A DNA stretch of 5,630 nucleotides from Acetobacterium sp. (GCA_022013395.1 JAKLQL010000410.1:1-5630), one strand, 5' to 3'; positions 1 to 5,630 are shown, numbered from the stretch's first letter. Program-made: numbers and translations. Notes: a model not told the origin generated them from the letters alone.

Positions 1-1
1 A

Positions 2-622
2 AAAGAACAGTATGTTGTTTACAATAATATTTTGCTAAAAACCGATTATGGAATGACTCAAATTGATCATATTGTTCTTTCCGTATTTGGTGTATTTGTC
101 ATTGAAACAAAAAATTATCAAGGCTGGATTTTCGGAAATGAAAGAGAAAACTATTGGACACAGAATATCTATGGAAAAAAGACCCGGTTTAAGAATCCGA
201 TTCTGCAAAATTATGGTCATGTCAAAGCCATCGAGCACGTTTTCTCGGATTTTGAGGCTTTAAAAATCATTCCGATCGTCGCTTTTTCAGGAAGAAGTGA
301 GCTGAAGGTGACTGTGAATTCAGAAAATGTGATCAAATTTTCGCACTTAAACGATCAAATCAGATCATATACATCAAAGATAATGACGATTGAAACAGTT
401 ATGAAGATGGGTGACGTCTTAGTCCAAAACAATATTGACAGTAAAGAAAACCGGATTGAACACGACACAAAAATCAAAACTAATTTAAAAAATAATAATA
501 CGAAAATAGACAATAATAGTTGTCCCAGATGTGGGGGAAACCTGGTCAATCGAAATGGTAAATATGGTCCTTTTATCGGTTGTAGTAATTACCCGAAATG
601 CCGATTTACAAAGAAAATTTAA
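2..622 (+). CDS. NERD-domain protein with C-terminal topoisomerase-type zinc ribbon (5' end outside window)
   Basis: The reading frame is open from base 2 to the TAA at 620-622, giving 206 visible residues. The TTG at 32 falls inside conserved domain sequence, so it is not the real start; the true start lies left of the window. Residues 10-80 carry the NERD (nuclease-related domain) pattern: TQIDHIV, then FVIETKNYQG, then FKNPILQN. Asp22, Glu35 and Lys37 fit the D...ExK core of PD-(D/E)XK nucleases, and Gln69 the usual trailing Gln. An Asn/Lys-rich linker (about 156-173) leads to a C4 zinc ribbon with Cys174, Cys177, Cys194 and Cys200 (CPRCGG...GKYGPFIGCSNYPKC), of the kind found at the C-terminus of topoisomerase I. 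Family knowledge suggests a cytoplasmic nucleic-acid-binding or processing role; activity and substrate are unknown. Composition is about 34% G+C, far below the genes downstream. Family call is firm, function is not. Confidence 0.88.
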   Translation, partial: KEQYVVYNNILLKTDYGMTQIDHIVLSVFGVFVIETKNYQGWIFGNERENYWTQNIYGKKTRFKNPILQNYGHVKAIEHVFSDFEALKIIPIVAFSGRSELKVTVNSENVIKFSHLNDQIRSYTSKIMTIETVMKMGDVLVQNNIDSKENRIEHDTKIKTNLKNNNTKIDNNSCPRCGGNLVNRNGKYGPFIGCSNYPKCRFTKKI

Positions 623-635
623 GCCCACATTTGTT

Positions 636-653
636 TTGTAATTTTTATTACAA
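636..653. promoter_or_regulatory. Perfect 18-bp dyad between NERD gene and DUF3795 gene
   Basis: TTGTAAT (636-642), a 4-base TTTT centre, and ATTACAA (647-653) form a perfect inverted repeat with 7-bp arms. No T-run follows it, so it is a poor intrinsic terminator. It lies 26 bases ahead of the DUF3795 start and could be a repressor operator or a weak RNA hairpin. No convincing -35/-10 pair that would leave the ribosome binding site on the transcript could be placed around it. Confidence 0.35.
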
Positions 654-679
654 CATGATTAGAATGAAAGAGGTATACT

Positions 680-1102
680 ATGAAACCTATCATCGCAGCT
701 TGCGGAAATGATTGCAGCGTCTGTCCCCGCTTTATGCCAAAGACAGCCGCTGAATTAAAAGCCACAGCAGAACTGTGGTACAAAATCGGATTTCGGGACC
801 GTGTTGTGTCCAATGATGAAATTAAATGTTGGGGGTGTACTCCGGCTAATTGGTGCCGCCATGAAATTATTGCCTGCACCGCCAATCGAAAAATTCAAAA
901 TTGCGGGGAGTGCGAGGATTACCCCTGCGAAAAAATAAAGCAGGCGTTTGAAAACACGACGTCCTTTGTTCCAGATTACCAGGAATACTGTACCGAAGCA
1001 GAGTTTGCAGTGATGGAAAAAGCTTTTTTAGAAAAACAAATCAATCTGGACCGACTAGCGGAAGCGCGCAAGTTGTCTCTAAGTCGTGAAGAAAATGACT
1101 AA
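680..1102 (+). CDS. Cysteine-rich DUF3795 protein
   Basis: A 140-residue protein starting at ATG 680 behind an AAAGAGG ribosome binding site (667-673, 6-base spacer). It has 11 cysteines: 8, 12, 15, 50, 53, 59, 66, 75, 78, 83 and 104. The order CGNDCSVCP near the start, CWGC in the middle and CGECEDYPCEK at 75-85 is the signature of DUF3795, a widespread family of small anaerobe and methanogen proteins of unknown function. The cysteine spacing suggests metal (zinc or iron-sulfur) binding, which is inference. There is no signal peptide or membrane segment, so it should be cytosolic. Its stop codon overlaps the start of the downstream esterase gene by 8 bases, implying co-transcription and probable translational coupling. 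The length is normal for the family and no damage is visible. Family assignment is confident; role unknown. Confidence 0.87.
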   Translation: MKPIIAACGNDCSVCPRFMPKTAAELKATAELWYKIGFRDRVVSNDEIKCWGCTPANWCRHEIIACTANRKIQNCGECEDYPCEKIKQAFENTTSFVPDYQEYCTEAEFAVMEKAFLEKQINLDRLAEARKLSLSREEND

Positions 1103-1763
1103 ACAGATCATCGAAATTGGGAAACGACGACTTACTGTTTTTTCAGAAGCTGATGCCAGCAGTGGCACCATTCTTTACCTTCACATGGCTTCGGCAGACA
1201 TGGAGCAACTGGTAAAAAAACTGGACGGGGTGGCGGCGGTTCTGGTTGCCATTGACCAGGTCGATTGGAACCGTGATTTGTCCCCCTGGCCGACCAAACG
1301 GGCCTTTCGGGGTGGTGAGGATTTCGGCGGCGGTGCCGATGCCTATTTAAAGGAACTGACCGACACCATCATACCGGCGGTGGAAGCAGAACTTCGGTTT
1401 ACGCCATCTTGCCGGATGCTGGCCGGGTATTCGCTGGCGGGCCTGTTTGCTCTGTATGCCTTTTACCGCACGGATCTTTTTACCCGGGTTGGGTCGATTT
1501 CCGGCTCGCTCTGGTACGATGGTTTTTGGGAATTTATGTTAGCAAACCGGCCGCTAGTGATCCCGGAACGCGTCTATTTTTCGCTGGGTGATCGGGAGAA
1601 AATCACCCGCAACCAGCGCCTGGGCGTGGTGGAGGAGCGCACCATCCAGGCCGAGCAGCTGCTGCATAGGCTGGGAGCAGAGACCATCTTTGAGCTAAAC
1701 CCCGGCAACCATTTTGATGATGTCCCGGGACGCCTTGCCAAGGGGCTGAAATGGCTCGTTTAA
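1095..1763 (+). CDS. Alpha/beta-hydrolase, putative esterase (IroE/Fes-like family)
   Basis: A 222-residue protein if started at ATG 1095; an in-frame GTG at 1086 would add three residues. Neither start has a strong ribosome binding site, and both lie inside the end of the DUF3795 gene, so translational coupling is likely. The nucleophile elbow GYSLAG gives Ser113, followed by the SISGSLWY stretch typical of the putative-esterase family (enterochelin-esterase-like hydrolases). A GNHFDD motif supplies His206 as the likely catalytic histidine. The acid is probably in LGDRE (Asp166 or Glu168), less certain. WNRDLSPW and the Gly-rich FGGGADAYL segment upstream also match this group. No signal peptide is visible, so it should act in the cytosol, which argues against a secreted lipase. 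The substrate cannot be read from sequence: a siderophore ester, an acyl thioester or a xenobiotic ester are all possible. Fold and catalytic class are confident, specificity is not. Confidence 0.85.
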   Translation: MTKQIIEIGKRRLTVFSEADASSGTILYLHMASADMEQLVKKLDGVAAVLVAIDQVDWNRDLSPWPTKRAFRGGEDFGGGADAYLKELTDTIIPAVEAELRFTPSCRMLAGYSLAGLFALYAFYRTDLFTRVGSISGSLWYDGFWEFMLANRPLVIPERVYFSLGDREKITRNQRLGVVEERTIQAEQLLHRLGAETIFELNPGNHFDDVPGRLAKGLKWLV

Positions 1764-1778
1764 AAAAATTTGGACGTT

Positions 1779-1819
1779 GCGATAGCTGATCGTTATTAAC
1801 TGATAATAATCTATCAGTT
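1779..1819. promoter_or_regulatory. Tandem dyad symmetries upstream of the GGDEF/HD-GYP gene
   Basis: The 159-base gap 1764-1922 holds two adjacent inverted repeats. The first is CGAT-N5-ATCG (1780-1792). The second is AACTGATA-N6-TATCAGTT (1798-1819), perfect over 8 bp. An overlapping alternative pairs TTATTA (1793-1798) with TAATAA (1804-1809). No T-run follows, so a classical terminator for the esterase gene is not supported. They may be an operator or a leader hairpin. A TTGATA at 1823 resembles a -35 box, but no -10 sits at a suitable distance. Confidence 0.3.
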
Positions 1820-1922
1820 CGGTTGATATCCCAAAAACGATAAAAACCTGTAAACCGGGGTATAAACTGTCACATAAGAATCATCTGAATCTAAATACAG
1901 TTTTGGAGAAAGAGGAACAACG

Positions 1923-4205
1923 ATGAAACAGAATGACCGGAACTTTTTGTTAAAACGCATCGTCAAAAATAAAAATACCCCGGCGGTCAGCGGCGAATTG
2001 ACCATGGCGCCGAAAGTCAAGAAACCCTGGCGGGGACGGCTGGGGGAGACTGATTTTCTGCGGATGATGATGGCAGATATTCCCGAAGCCATGGCGTTGC
2101 TGGTTAAAACCCCAGGCGGCTGGGTCTACTGTTATAACAACGGGGAGCACGAAAAACTGACCGGGTTCAGCCACAAAGCGATTCGCAATCAGGATTTAAA
2201 AACCGTTCTGGGGGAAGCCTATTATCAGGTCTATGAAAAAAATGCCGACTGGTGCCAGGAAAGCGGGGAGACTATCTTTTTTAACGGCACCGCCTGCTGG
2301 AATGGCCAAATCAAGGATAAAATGTGCCGCATGTCCCCGGTAATGCGTGATGGTCAGGACTTTATTGTGGTCGCGGAGCTGAACACTGAAGCGCTGCTGA
2401 ACTGGATGAGAAAAAACCATCTTTCAGCGACCCGCTTTGATCAGATGTTTCAGACCCACACTGCCACCATGCTGCTGATCGAACCGGAGACGGGGCGCAT
2501 CGTCGATGCCAACCCGGCGGCCCAGGCCTTTTACGGCTATTCCTTGGAGGAGCTAAGGACCATGACCATTCAGCAGATCAACACCCTGTCCCAGGAGGCG
2601 GTTCAAGCTCTGCGGCAGCAGGCGTTGGCGGGGCAGCAGCAGTATTTTCTGTTTCCCCACCGTCTGAAAAACGGCGCGATCCGGCTGGTGGATGTCCACT
2701 CCAGTCCCCTTGAGATTGACGGCCATCAATATCTCTTTTCGGTCATAACCGATGCCACCGAACGGGAACAGAATGCCGCCGCTCTCTATCGGGAAAAGGA
2801 GCTCCACAAAACCACCATGGATGCCATCCATGACGGGGTGATTACCACCGATGCCCAGGGTAACATTACCTACCTCAATCCGGCGGCCGCGCAGGCCAGC
2901 GGTTGGCAGATCAACGAAGTCCAGGGCAGACCTTTTGATGCAGTCTTTTCGATGTGCCATGAATATACCCGGGAGCCGCTGGCGGGACTGGTGGTCCGGG
3001 TTCTTGAGTGCGGCCAGACCCAGGAGATCACGGAGCCCACGATGCTGTTTAAAAAAGATGGCACGATGATTCCCATCGAAAACAGCGTCGCCCCGATTCG
3101 CAACAAAAACGGCGCGATCGGCGGGGTGGTCGTGGTCTTTCGGGATATTACCGTGACCCGGGAAAAGAAACGCAAAATTGAATATTTAAGCTACCACGAT
3201 GCCCTGACCGGCCTTTACAACCGGCGCTTTTATGAGCAACTTTTCAGTCAGAAGGAGAGCGAGCTGGCCCATCCGATGGCTTTTGTCATGGGCGACGTCA
3301 ACGGCCTGAAGATGACCAATGACGTTTTTGGCCATACCATTGGGGATCTGCTGCTTAAGTCGATTGGCGAAACCCTTAAGGATAGCGCCGGTCCCCGGCA
3401 TCAGGTGATCCGCTGGGGCGGCGATGAATTCATGATTGTGATGCCCGGGTCAGATCAGAAGGATGCCGAAAAGCTGGTTAAACGGATCAAGGAGCAACTG
3501 AAGGACATTCGTATTAACGGCACCATTGAAGCCAGTGTCTCCTTTGGGATGGCACTGAAAAAAAGCCGTGATGATGAACCCGGGGCGGTGCTTAAAAAAG
3601 CCGAGGAAATGATGTATCAGATCAAGCTGTTAGAAAGCAAAAGCATGCGGGGAACAACCATTAACGCCCTGTTGGCGGCCCTGGATGAAAACAAGGCCGA
3701 AACCAAGGCGCATGCCATGCGATTGTCCGATCACGTCATGAAGCTGGCGGATCAGTTGGCTCTGAACGTCGAAGCAAAGAACCGCCTGACCCTTCTGACC
3801 ATGCTGCATGATATCGGCAAAGTGGGCATCCCCGATCACATTCTCGGCAAGCCCGGGAGCCTCACCGAGGCGGAATGGTTGACCATGAAAACCCATCCCG
3901 AAATCGGCTATCGGATCGCCGCCAATGTGCCGGAACTCCACGTGGTGGCGGAGGAAATCCTCCATCATCATGAAAAATGGGACGGAACCGGCTACCCGAG
4001 CGGATTAAGCGGTGATAAGATCCCCCTTAACAGCCGGATTCTGGCAGTCGCCGATGCCTATGACGCGATGACCCATGATCAGGTTTACCGGCCGGCCCGT
4101 TCCCATGAAGAAGCCATCCGGGAATTACGGGCTCAGGCCGGAACCCAGTTTGATCCCCGGCTGGTGGAGCGCTTCATTAACCAGGTTTCCCACTGGTTAG
4201 GATAA
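1923..4205 (+). CDS. PAS-PAS-PAS-GGDEF-HD-GYP cyclic-di-GMP turnover protein
   Basis: A 760-residue cytoplasmic signalling protein with no membrane segments. ATG 1923 is preceded by AGAGG (1911-1915) with a 7-base spacer. After a basic, probably disordered tail (1-42) come a divergent PAS domain (about 45-152), a second PAS (about 170-285, NPAAQAFYGYSLEEL) and a third PAS (about 295-415, LNPAAAQASGW). The GGDEF diguanylate cyclase domain (about 420-577) has DALTGLYNRR at its start, GDVNGLK, and an intact GGDEF at 499-503; the position of the inhibitory RxxD site holds Gly and His, so product inhibition is probably absent. The C-terminal HD-GYP phosphodiesterase domain (about 580-760) has Glu593, His597, His629-Asp630, Lys633, His658, His682, His683 and Asp711, matching the ligands of trinuclear-metal HD-GYP enzymes, plus GYP at 690-692. 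It could therefore both make and degrade cyclic di-GMP, with PAS input choosing. The ligands sensed are unknown. No damage is visible. Confidence 0.95.
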   Translation: MKQNDRNFLLKRIVKNKNTPAVSGELTMAPKVKKPWRGRLGETDFLRMMMADIPEAMALLVKTPGGWVYCYNNGEHEKLTGFSHKAIRNQDLKTVLGEAYYQVYEKNADWCQESGETIFFNGTACWNGQIKDKMCRMSPVMRDGQDFIVVAELNTEALLNWMRKNHLSATRFDQMFQTHTATMLLIEPETGRIVDANPAAQAFYGYSLEELRTMTIQQINTLSQEAVQALRQQALAGQQQYFLFPHRLKNGAIRLVDVHSSPLEIDGHQYLFSVITDATEREQNAAALYREKELHKTTMDAIHDGVITTDAQGNITYLNPAAAQASGWQINEVQGRPFDAVFSMCHEYTREPLAGLVVRVLECGQTQEITEPTMLFKKDGTMIPIENSVAPIRNKNGAIGGVVVVFRDITVTREKKRKIEYLSYHDALTGLYNRRFYEQLFSQKESELAHPMAFVMGDVNGLKMTNDVFGHTIGDLLLKSIGETLKDSAGPRHQVIRWGGDEFMIVMPGSDQKDAEKLVKRIKEQLKDIRINGTIEASVSFGMALKKSRDDEPGAVLKKAEEMMYQIKLLESKSMRGTTINALLAALDENKAETKAHAMRLSDHVMKLADQLALNVEAKNRLTLLTMLHDIGKVGIPDHILGKPGSLTEAEWLTMKTHPEIGYRIAANVPELHVVAEEILHHHEKWDGTGYPSGLSGDKIPLNSRILAVADAYDAMTHDQVYRPARSHEEAIRELRAQAGTQFDPRLVERFINQVSHWLG

Positions 4206-4247
4206 CCGTAACCAAATGGCAATGCCTGACATTAATTCCTAATTCCC

Positions 4248-4278
4248 GAACCGATTGACTCAAACCAATTGAACCGAT
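4248..4278. repeat. Short direct repeat GAACCGAT x2 in the gap before the molybdopterin gene
   Basis: GAACCGAT occurs at 4248-4255 and again at 4271-4278, 23 bases apart start to start, or about two helical turns. A TTGACT resembling a -35 box (4255-4260) lies between the copies, but the hexamer 17 bases downstream (TGATTT) is a poor -10. The spacing would suit a regulator bound on one DNA face, but two 8-base copies may be chance. No terminator with a T-run is visible in the 108-base gap 4206-4313. Confidence 0.25.
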
Positions 4279-4313
4279 GATTTGAATTAAAAAAATGAAA
4301 AGGAGAGCTGGTG

Positions 4314-5003
4314 ATGCGACGAACAATTATTTTGGTAGGTGCGGTTATTGCAGTTGGGATCACCGTTTACCTGGTCAGTACGTTGAACCTGTTTTCAGAG
4401 ACTAGTAATGGAGGGCAAGATGCGGTTTCTCAAGCGACTGCCAACCGCTATCAGGAAAAAGAAATCCGCGAATATCAGGGGGTTCAGCTGGACCCGGCCA
4501 TTGGCCCCAGGGATAATTCAATCTCCGGGATTCAACAGGTGGATCTTAACAGCTATCAGCTGCAGCTGACCGGTCTGGTCGAGAAACCCGTAAATTACAG
4601 CTATGAACAGGTCCTGGAAAAAGAACCGGCCCAGCGCCTGATTACCCTATATTGTGTTGAAGGATGGCAAGCCACGGTCCTGTGGGAAGGGGTGCGCATC
4701 ACCGATCTGCTGGCGGATGCCGGGATTAAAGACGAGGCCACCATCGTGATCTTTCACTGTGTCGATGGATATACCACCTCAATGCCATTGGCGACCATTA
4801 AAGACAAAGATATGTTGTTGGCTTATTCGGCCAATGGCGTGACCTTGCCAGCGTCGATGGGTTTTCCTTTTATTGTGGTGGCAGAAGATAAACTGGGGTA
4901 TAAGTGGGCCCGGTGGGTGAATCAAATCGAACTGTCCAATGATGAAAACTACCAGGGTTACTGGGAAAAGCGGGGCTATGCCAACGACGCCACCGTGAAT
5001 TAA
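4314..5003 (+). CDS. Membrane-anchored molybdopterin-dependent oxidoreductase (sulfite oxidase-like Mo-binding domain)
   Basis: 229 residues from ATG 4314, chosen over the adjacent GTG 4311 because AGGAG (4301-4305) is then 8 bases away. Residues 4-22 form one hydrophobic helix, an N-terminal anchor or uncleaved signal, placing the rest outside the membrane. The remainder is the oxidoreductase molybdopterin-binding domain of the sulfite oxidase/MsrP fold: GPRDNSISGIQ (64-74), LTGLVEKP (85-92), then YCVEGWQA (113-120), where Cys114 is the expected thiolate ligand of molybdenum, followed by LWEGV, DGY (151-153) and GYKWARW (195-201). The C-terminal dimerisation domain of eukaryotic sulfite oxidase is absent, as is usual for small bacterial members. 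Arg2-Arg3 directly precede the helix, a possible minimal Tat signal. No haem or transmembrane redox partner lies beside it here. Substrate is unknown; sulfite, sulfoxides or a methionine sulfoxide-type substrate are guesses from the fold. Confidence 0.88.
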   Translation: MRRTIILVGAVIAVGITVYLVSTLNLFSETSNGGQDAVSQATANRYQEKEIREYQGVQLDPAIGPRDNSISGIQQVDLNSYQLQLTGLVEKPVNYSYEQVLEKEPAQRLITLYCVEGWQATVLWEGVRITDLLADAGIKDEATIVIFHCVDGYTTSMPLATIKDKDMLLAYSANGVTLPASMGFPFIVVAEDKLGYKWARWVNQIELSNDENYQGYWEKRGYANDATVN

Positions 5004-5039
5004 AGACAACCTGCCGGATCTTAACTAAATATCAGACCG

Positions 5040-5059
5040 AGGCGCTGCCGTTGCGGCCT
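5040..5059. other. GC-rich imperfect hairpin after the molybdopterin gene
   Basis: AGGCGC (5040-5045) pairs with GCGGCCT (5053-5059) with one bulged G and a 7-base loop. It is followed by a run of A (5068-5074), not T, so on the + strand it lacks the tract of an intrinsic terminator. It may stabilise the 3' end of the molybdopterin mRNA. Confidence 0.3.
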
Positions 5060-5086
5060 GACGCTGTAAAAAAAGTGACTGGCGCA

Positions 5087-5115
5087 TTGTAGATCAATCA
5101 ATAGTTTGTTATAAT
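5087..5115 (+). promoter_or_regulatory. Probable vegetative promoter with extended -10
   Basis: A perfect TATAAT (5110-5115) is preceded by TGT (5107-5109), giving the extended -10 form TGnTATAAT. A -35-like TTGTAG (5087-5092) is exactly 17 bases upstream, although only its first three bases match TTGACA. Transcription should start near A5122. This is the best promoter match noticed in the window. The first thing downstream is a terminator, not a gene. Confidence 0.6.
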
Positions 5116-5121
5116 AAGTGC

Positions 5122-5182
5122 ATCAGGTAACCTCGTCGAACGCGAGCCCTTAGAAGATAAGATTCTAGAGGGCTTTCTTTTT
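5122..5182 (+). ncRNA. Candidate short RNA or cheA leader attenuator
   Basis: The extended -10 promoter and the intrinsic terminator bracket about 61 bases with no plausible ORF of their own: a GTG-led 11-codon frame (5118-5153) has no ribosome binding site and starts before the predicted transcript. The RNA would hold a small 5' hairpin and the terminator stem. It matches no RNA family I can recognise. It could be an independent small RNA, or a premature-termination site through which cheA is controlled by read-through. It is a prediction from boundaries only. Confidence 0.35.
5145..5182 (+). terminator. Strong intrinsic terminator
   Basis: AGCCCTTAGAA (5145-5155) pairs with TTCT-A-G-AGGGCT (5163-5174) to form an 11-bp stem with a single bulged G and the loop GATAAGA. 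The stem runs straight into TTTCTTTTT (5174-5182). It lies only about 25-60 bases after the predicted start of transcription. A smaller hairpin, CTCGT/GCGAG (5132-5146), overlaps the first two bases of this stem, so the two cannot both form completely. Confidence 0.75.
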
Positions 5183-5311
5183 GCTGTGATGAAAACCGCA
5201 GACAGCCCCAAAAGGACACGCAAACCGGCGTATTAAGGCCGTTTTAGCCGTCAAAAATAAGATAACGCGACCGTTTCAGTAGAAACACTCAGTTAAAAGG
5301 GAGGGATTAAT
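5183..5311 (+). other. Untranslated leader region before cheA
   Basis: About 130 bases between the terminator and the cheA start contain no supported gene. Visible structure is limited to a CGGC/GCCG pairing around 5226-5241 and a perfect small hairpin GTTTC-AGTA-GAAAC (5273-5286), just ahead of the ribosome binding site AAAAGGGAGGG (5295-5305). No clear promoter was found here, so cheA may depend on a promoter upstream of the terminator or on one I cannot recognise. Confidence 0.35.
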
Positions 5312-5630
5312 TTGCTTAAAAACGAAGATTTTATCCAGGAGTTTGTTGAAGAAGCTCGGGAACATCTCGAAAATTTCGAACGGATATTGTTGTCTGATCT
5401 GGCCGATATCAGTGCCGCACAGATCAATGATGCGTTTCGCGCGGTTCATAGTATTAAGGGCACCGCCGGTTTTTTTGGGTTAGCCAAGATCGTTGAAATC
5501 GCCCATGCAATGGAAACAATTCTGGACTTCGTTAATCGCAAAAAGGTCGCTTTTAGTGACGCTGAGATTGACTTATTGCTGGAAGCAAGAGATCGCTTAA
5601 ACGTGCTGGTTAATGATGTCAAGCGCAGTG
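5312..5630 (+). CDS. cheA: CheA-type chemotaxis histidine kinase, N-terminal Hpt (P1) domain (3' end outside window)
   Basis: An open frame runs from TTG 5312 to the right edge, showing 106 residues. TTG is chosen because GGAGG (5300-5304) lies 7 bases upstream and the protein begins in register with the Hpt domain; the first in-frame ATG is well inside the domain. Residues 1-106 form a helical histidine phosphotransfer domain: EFVEEAREHLENFE in the first helix, then AFRAVHSIKGTAGFFGL with His46 as the phosphorylation site, followed by the helix containing EIAHAMETILDF. In CheA this domain receives phosphate from the kinase domain and passes it to CheY and CheB. Only P1 is visible, so a stand-alone Hpt protein or another Hpt-containing hybrid kinase is not excluded, but the sequence is strongly CheA-like. 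It is probably the first gene of a chemotaxis operon continuing to the right. Confidence 0.85.
   Translation, partial: MLKNEDFIQEFVEEAREHLENFERILLSDLADISAAQINDAFRAVHSIKGTAGFFGLAKIVEIAHAMETILDFVNRKKVAFSDAEIDLLLEARDRLNVLVNDVKRS

Noticed and set aside
619..885. 88-residue minus-strand open frame opposite the DUF3795 gene
   Set aside because: It lies opposite a well-supported gene, has no ribosome binding site or recognisable domain, and is best explained as a shadow frame.
1798..1819. Terminator for the esterase gene
   Set aside because: The stem is AT-rich and is not followed by a T-run on the + strand.
2553..2960. 135-residue minus-strand open frame inside the PAS region
   Set aside because: It is a shadow of the high-G+C coding frame of the signalling gene; no family features are visible.
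5040..5074. Intrinsic terminator for the molybdopterin gene
   Set aside because: The stem is followed by A residues on the + strand, and on the - strand the T-run precedes the hairpin, so neither orientation fits.
5118..5153. GTG-led 11-codon frame between promoter and terminator, as a leader peptide
   Set aside because: The start lies at or before the predicted transcription start and has no ribosome binding site.
5189..5236. 15-codon ATG-led ORF in the cheA leader
   Set aside because: There is no ribosome binding site upstream (the region is the T-tract of the terminator) and the peptide has no recognisable features.
5252..5278. Sigma-D/sigma-28 type flagellar promoter before cheA
   Set aside because: TCAAAAAT with a CCG-containing downstream box shares too few positions with the TAAA / GCCGATAA consensus.

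Overview
The window reads as chromosomal DNA of an anaerobic Firmicute, most likely of the Clostridia. The evidence is strong AGGAGG-like ribosome binding sites, GTG/TTG starts, PAS-GGDEF-HD-GYP signalling next to cheA, and a membrane-anchored molybdenum-cofactor protein. The gene set would fit the Acetobacterium/Eubacterium neighbourhood, but that is inference and no marker gene fixes the genus. All coding is on the + strand.

Layout: (1) 2-622, the 3' part of an AT-rich gene for a NERD-domain (PD-(D/E)XK-like) protein ending in a topoisomerase-type C4 zinc ribbon, cut by the left edge. (2) 680-1102, a small cysteine-rich DUF3795 protein, overlapping by 8 bases (3) 1095-1763, an alpha/beta-hydrolase of the putative esterase (IroE/Fes-like) group. 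These two look like one transcription unit. (4) 1923-4205, a 760-residue cytoplasmic PAS-PAS-PAS-GGDEF-HD-GYP protein in which both the cyclic-di-GMP synthesis and degradation motifs look intact. (5) 4314-5003, a membrane-anchored sulfite-oxidase-fold molybdopterin protein. (6) A 308-base gap holding an extended -10 promoter closely followed by a strong intrinsic terminator, then a roughly 130-base leader. (7) 5312 to the right edge, the N-terminal Hpt (P1) domain of a CheA-type histidine kinase starting at TTG.

The unifying theme of the right half is signalling: a cyclic-di-GMP turnover enzyme and what is probably the first gene of a chemotaxis cluster. The molybdoenzyme between them has no redox partner in the window. 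The left half has no clear functional link to the right. Base composition jumps from about 34% G+C in the NERD gene to about 47% in the DUF3795 gene and 55-60% in the sampled parts of the esterase and PAS-GGDEF-HD-GYP genes, so the NERD gene may have a different origin.

I see no tRNA, rRNA, CRISPR array, insertion sequence or recognisable riboswitch. The least explained element is the promoter-plus-terminator unit at 5087-5182, which would make an RNA of about 60 nt, or act as an attenuator ahead of cheA. I do not see convincing evidence for a wholly new system.
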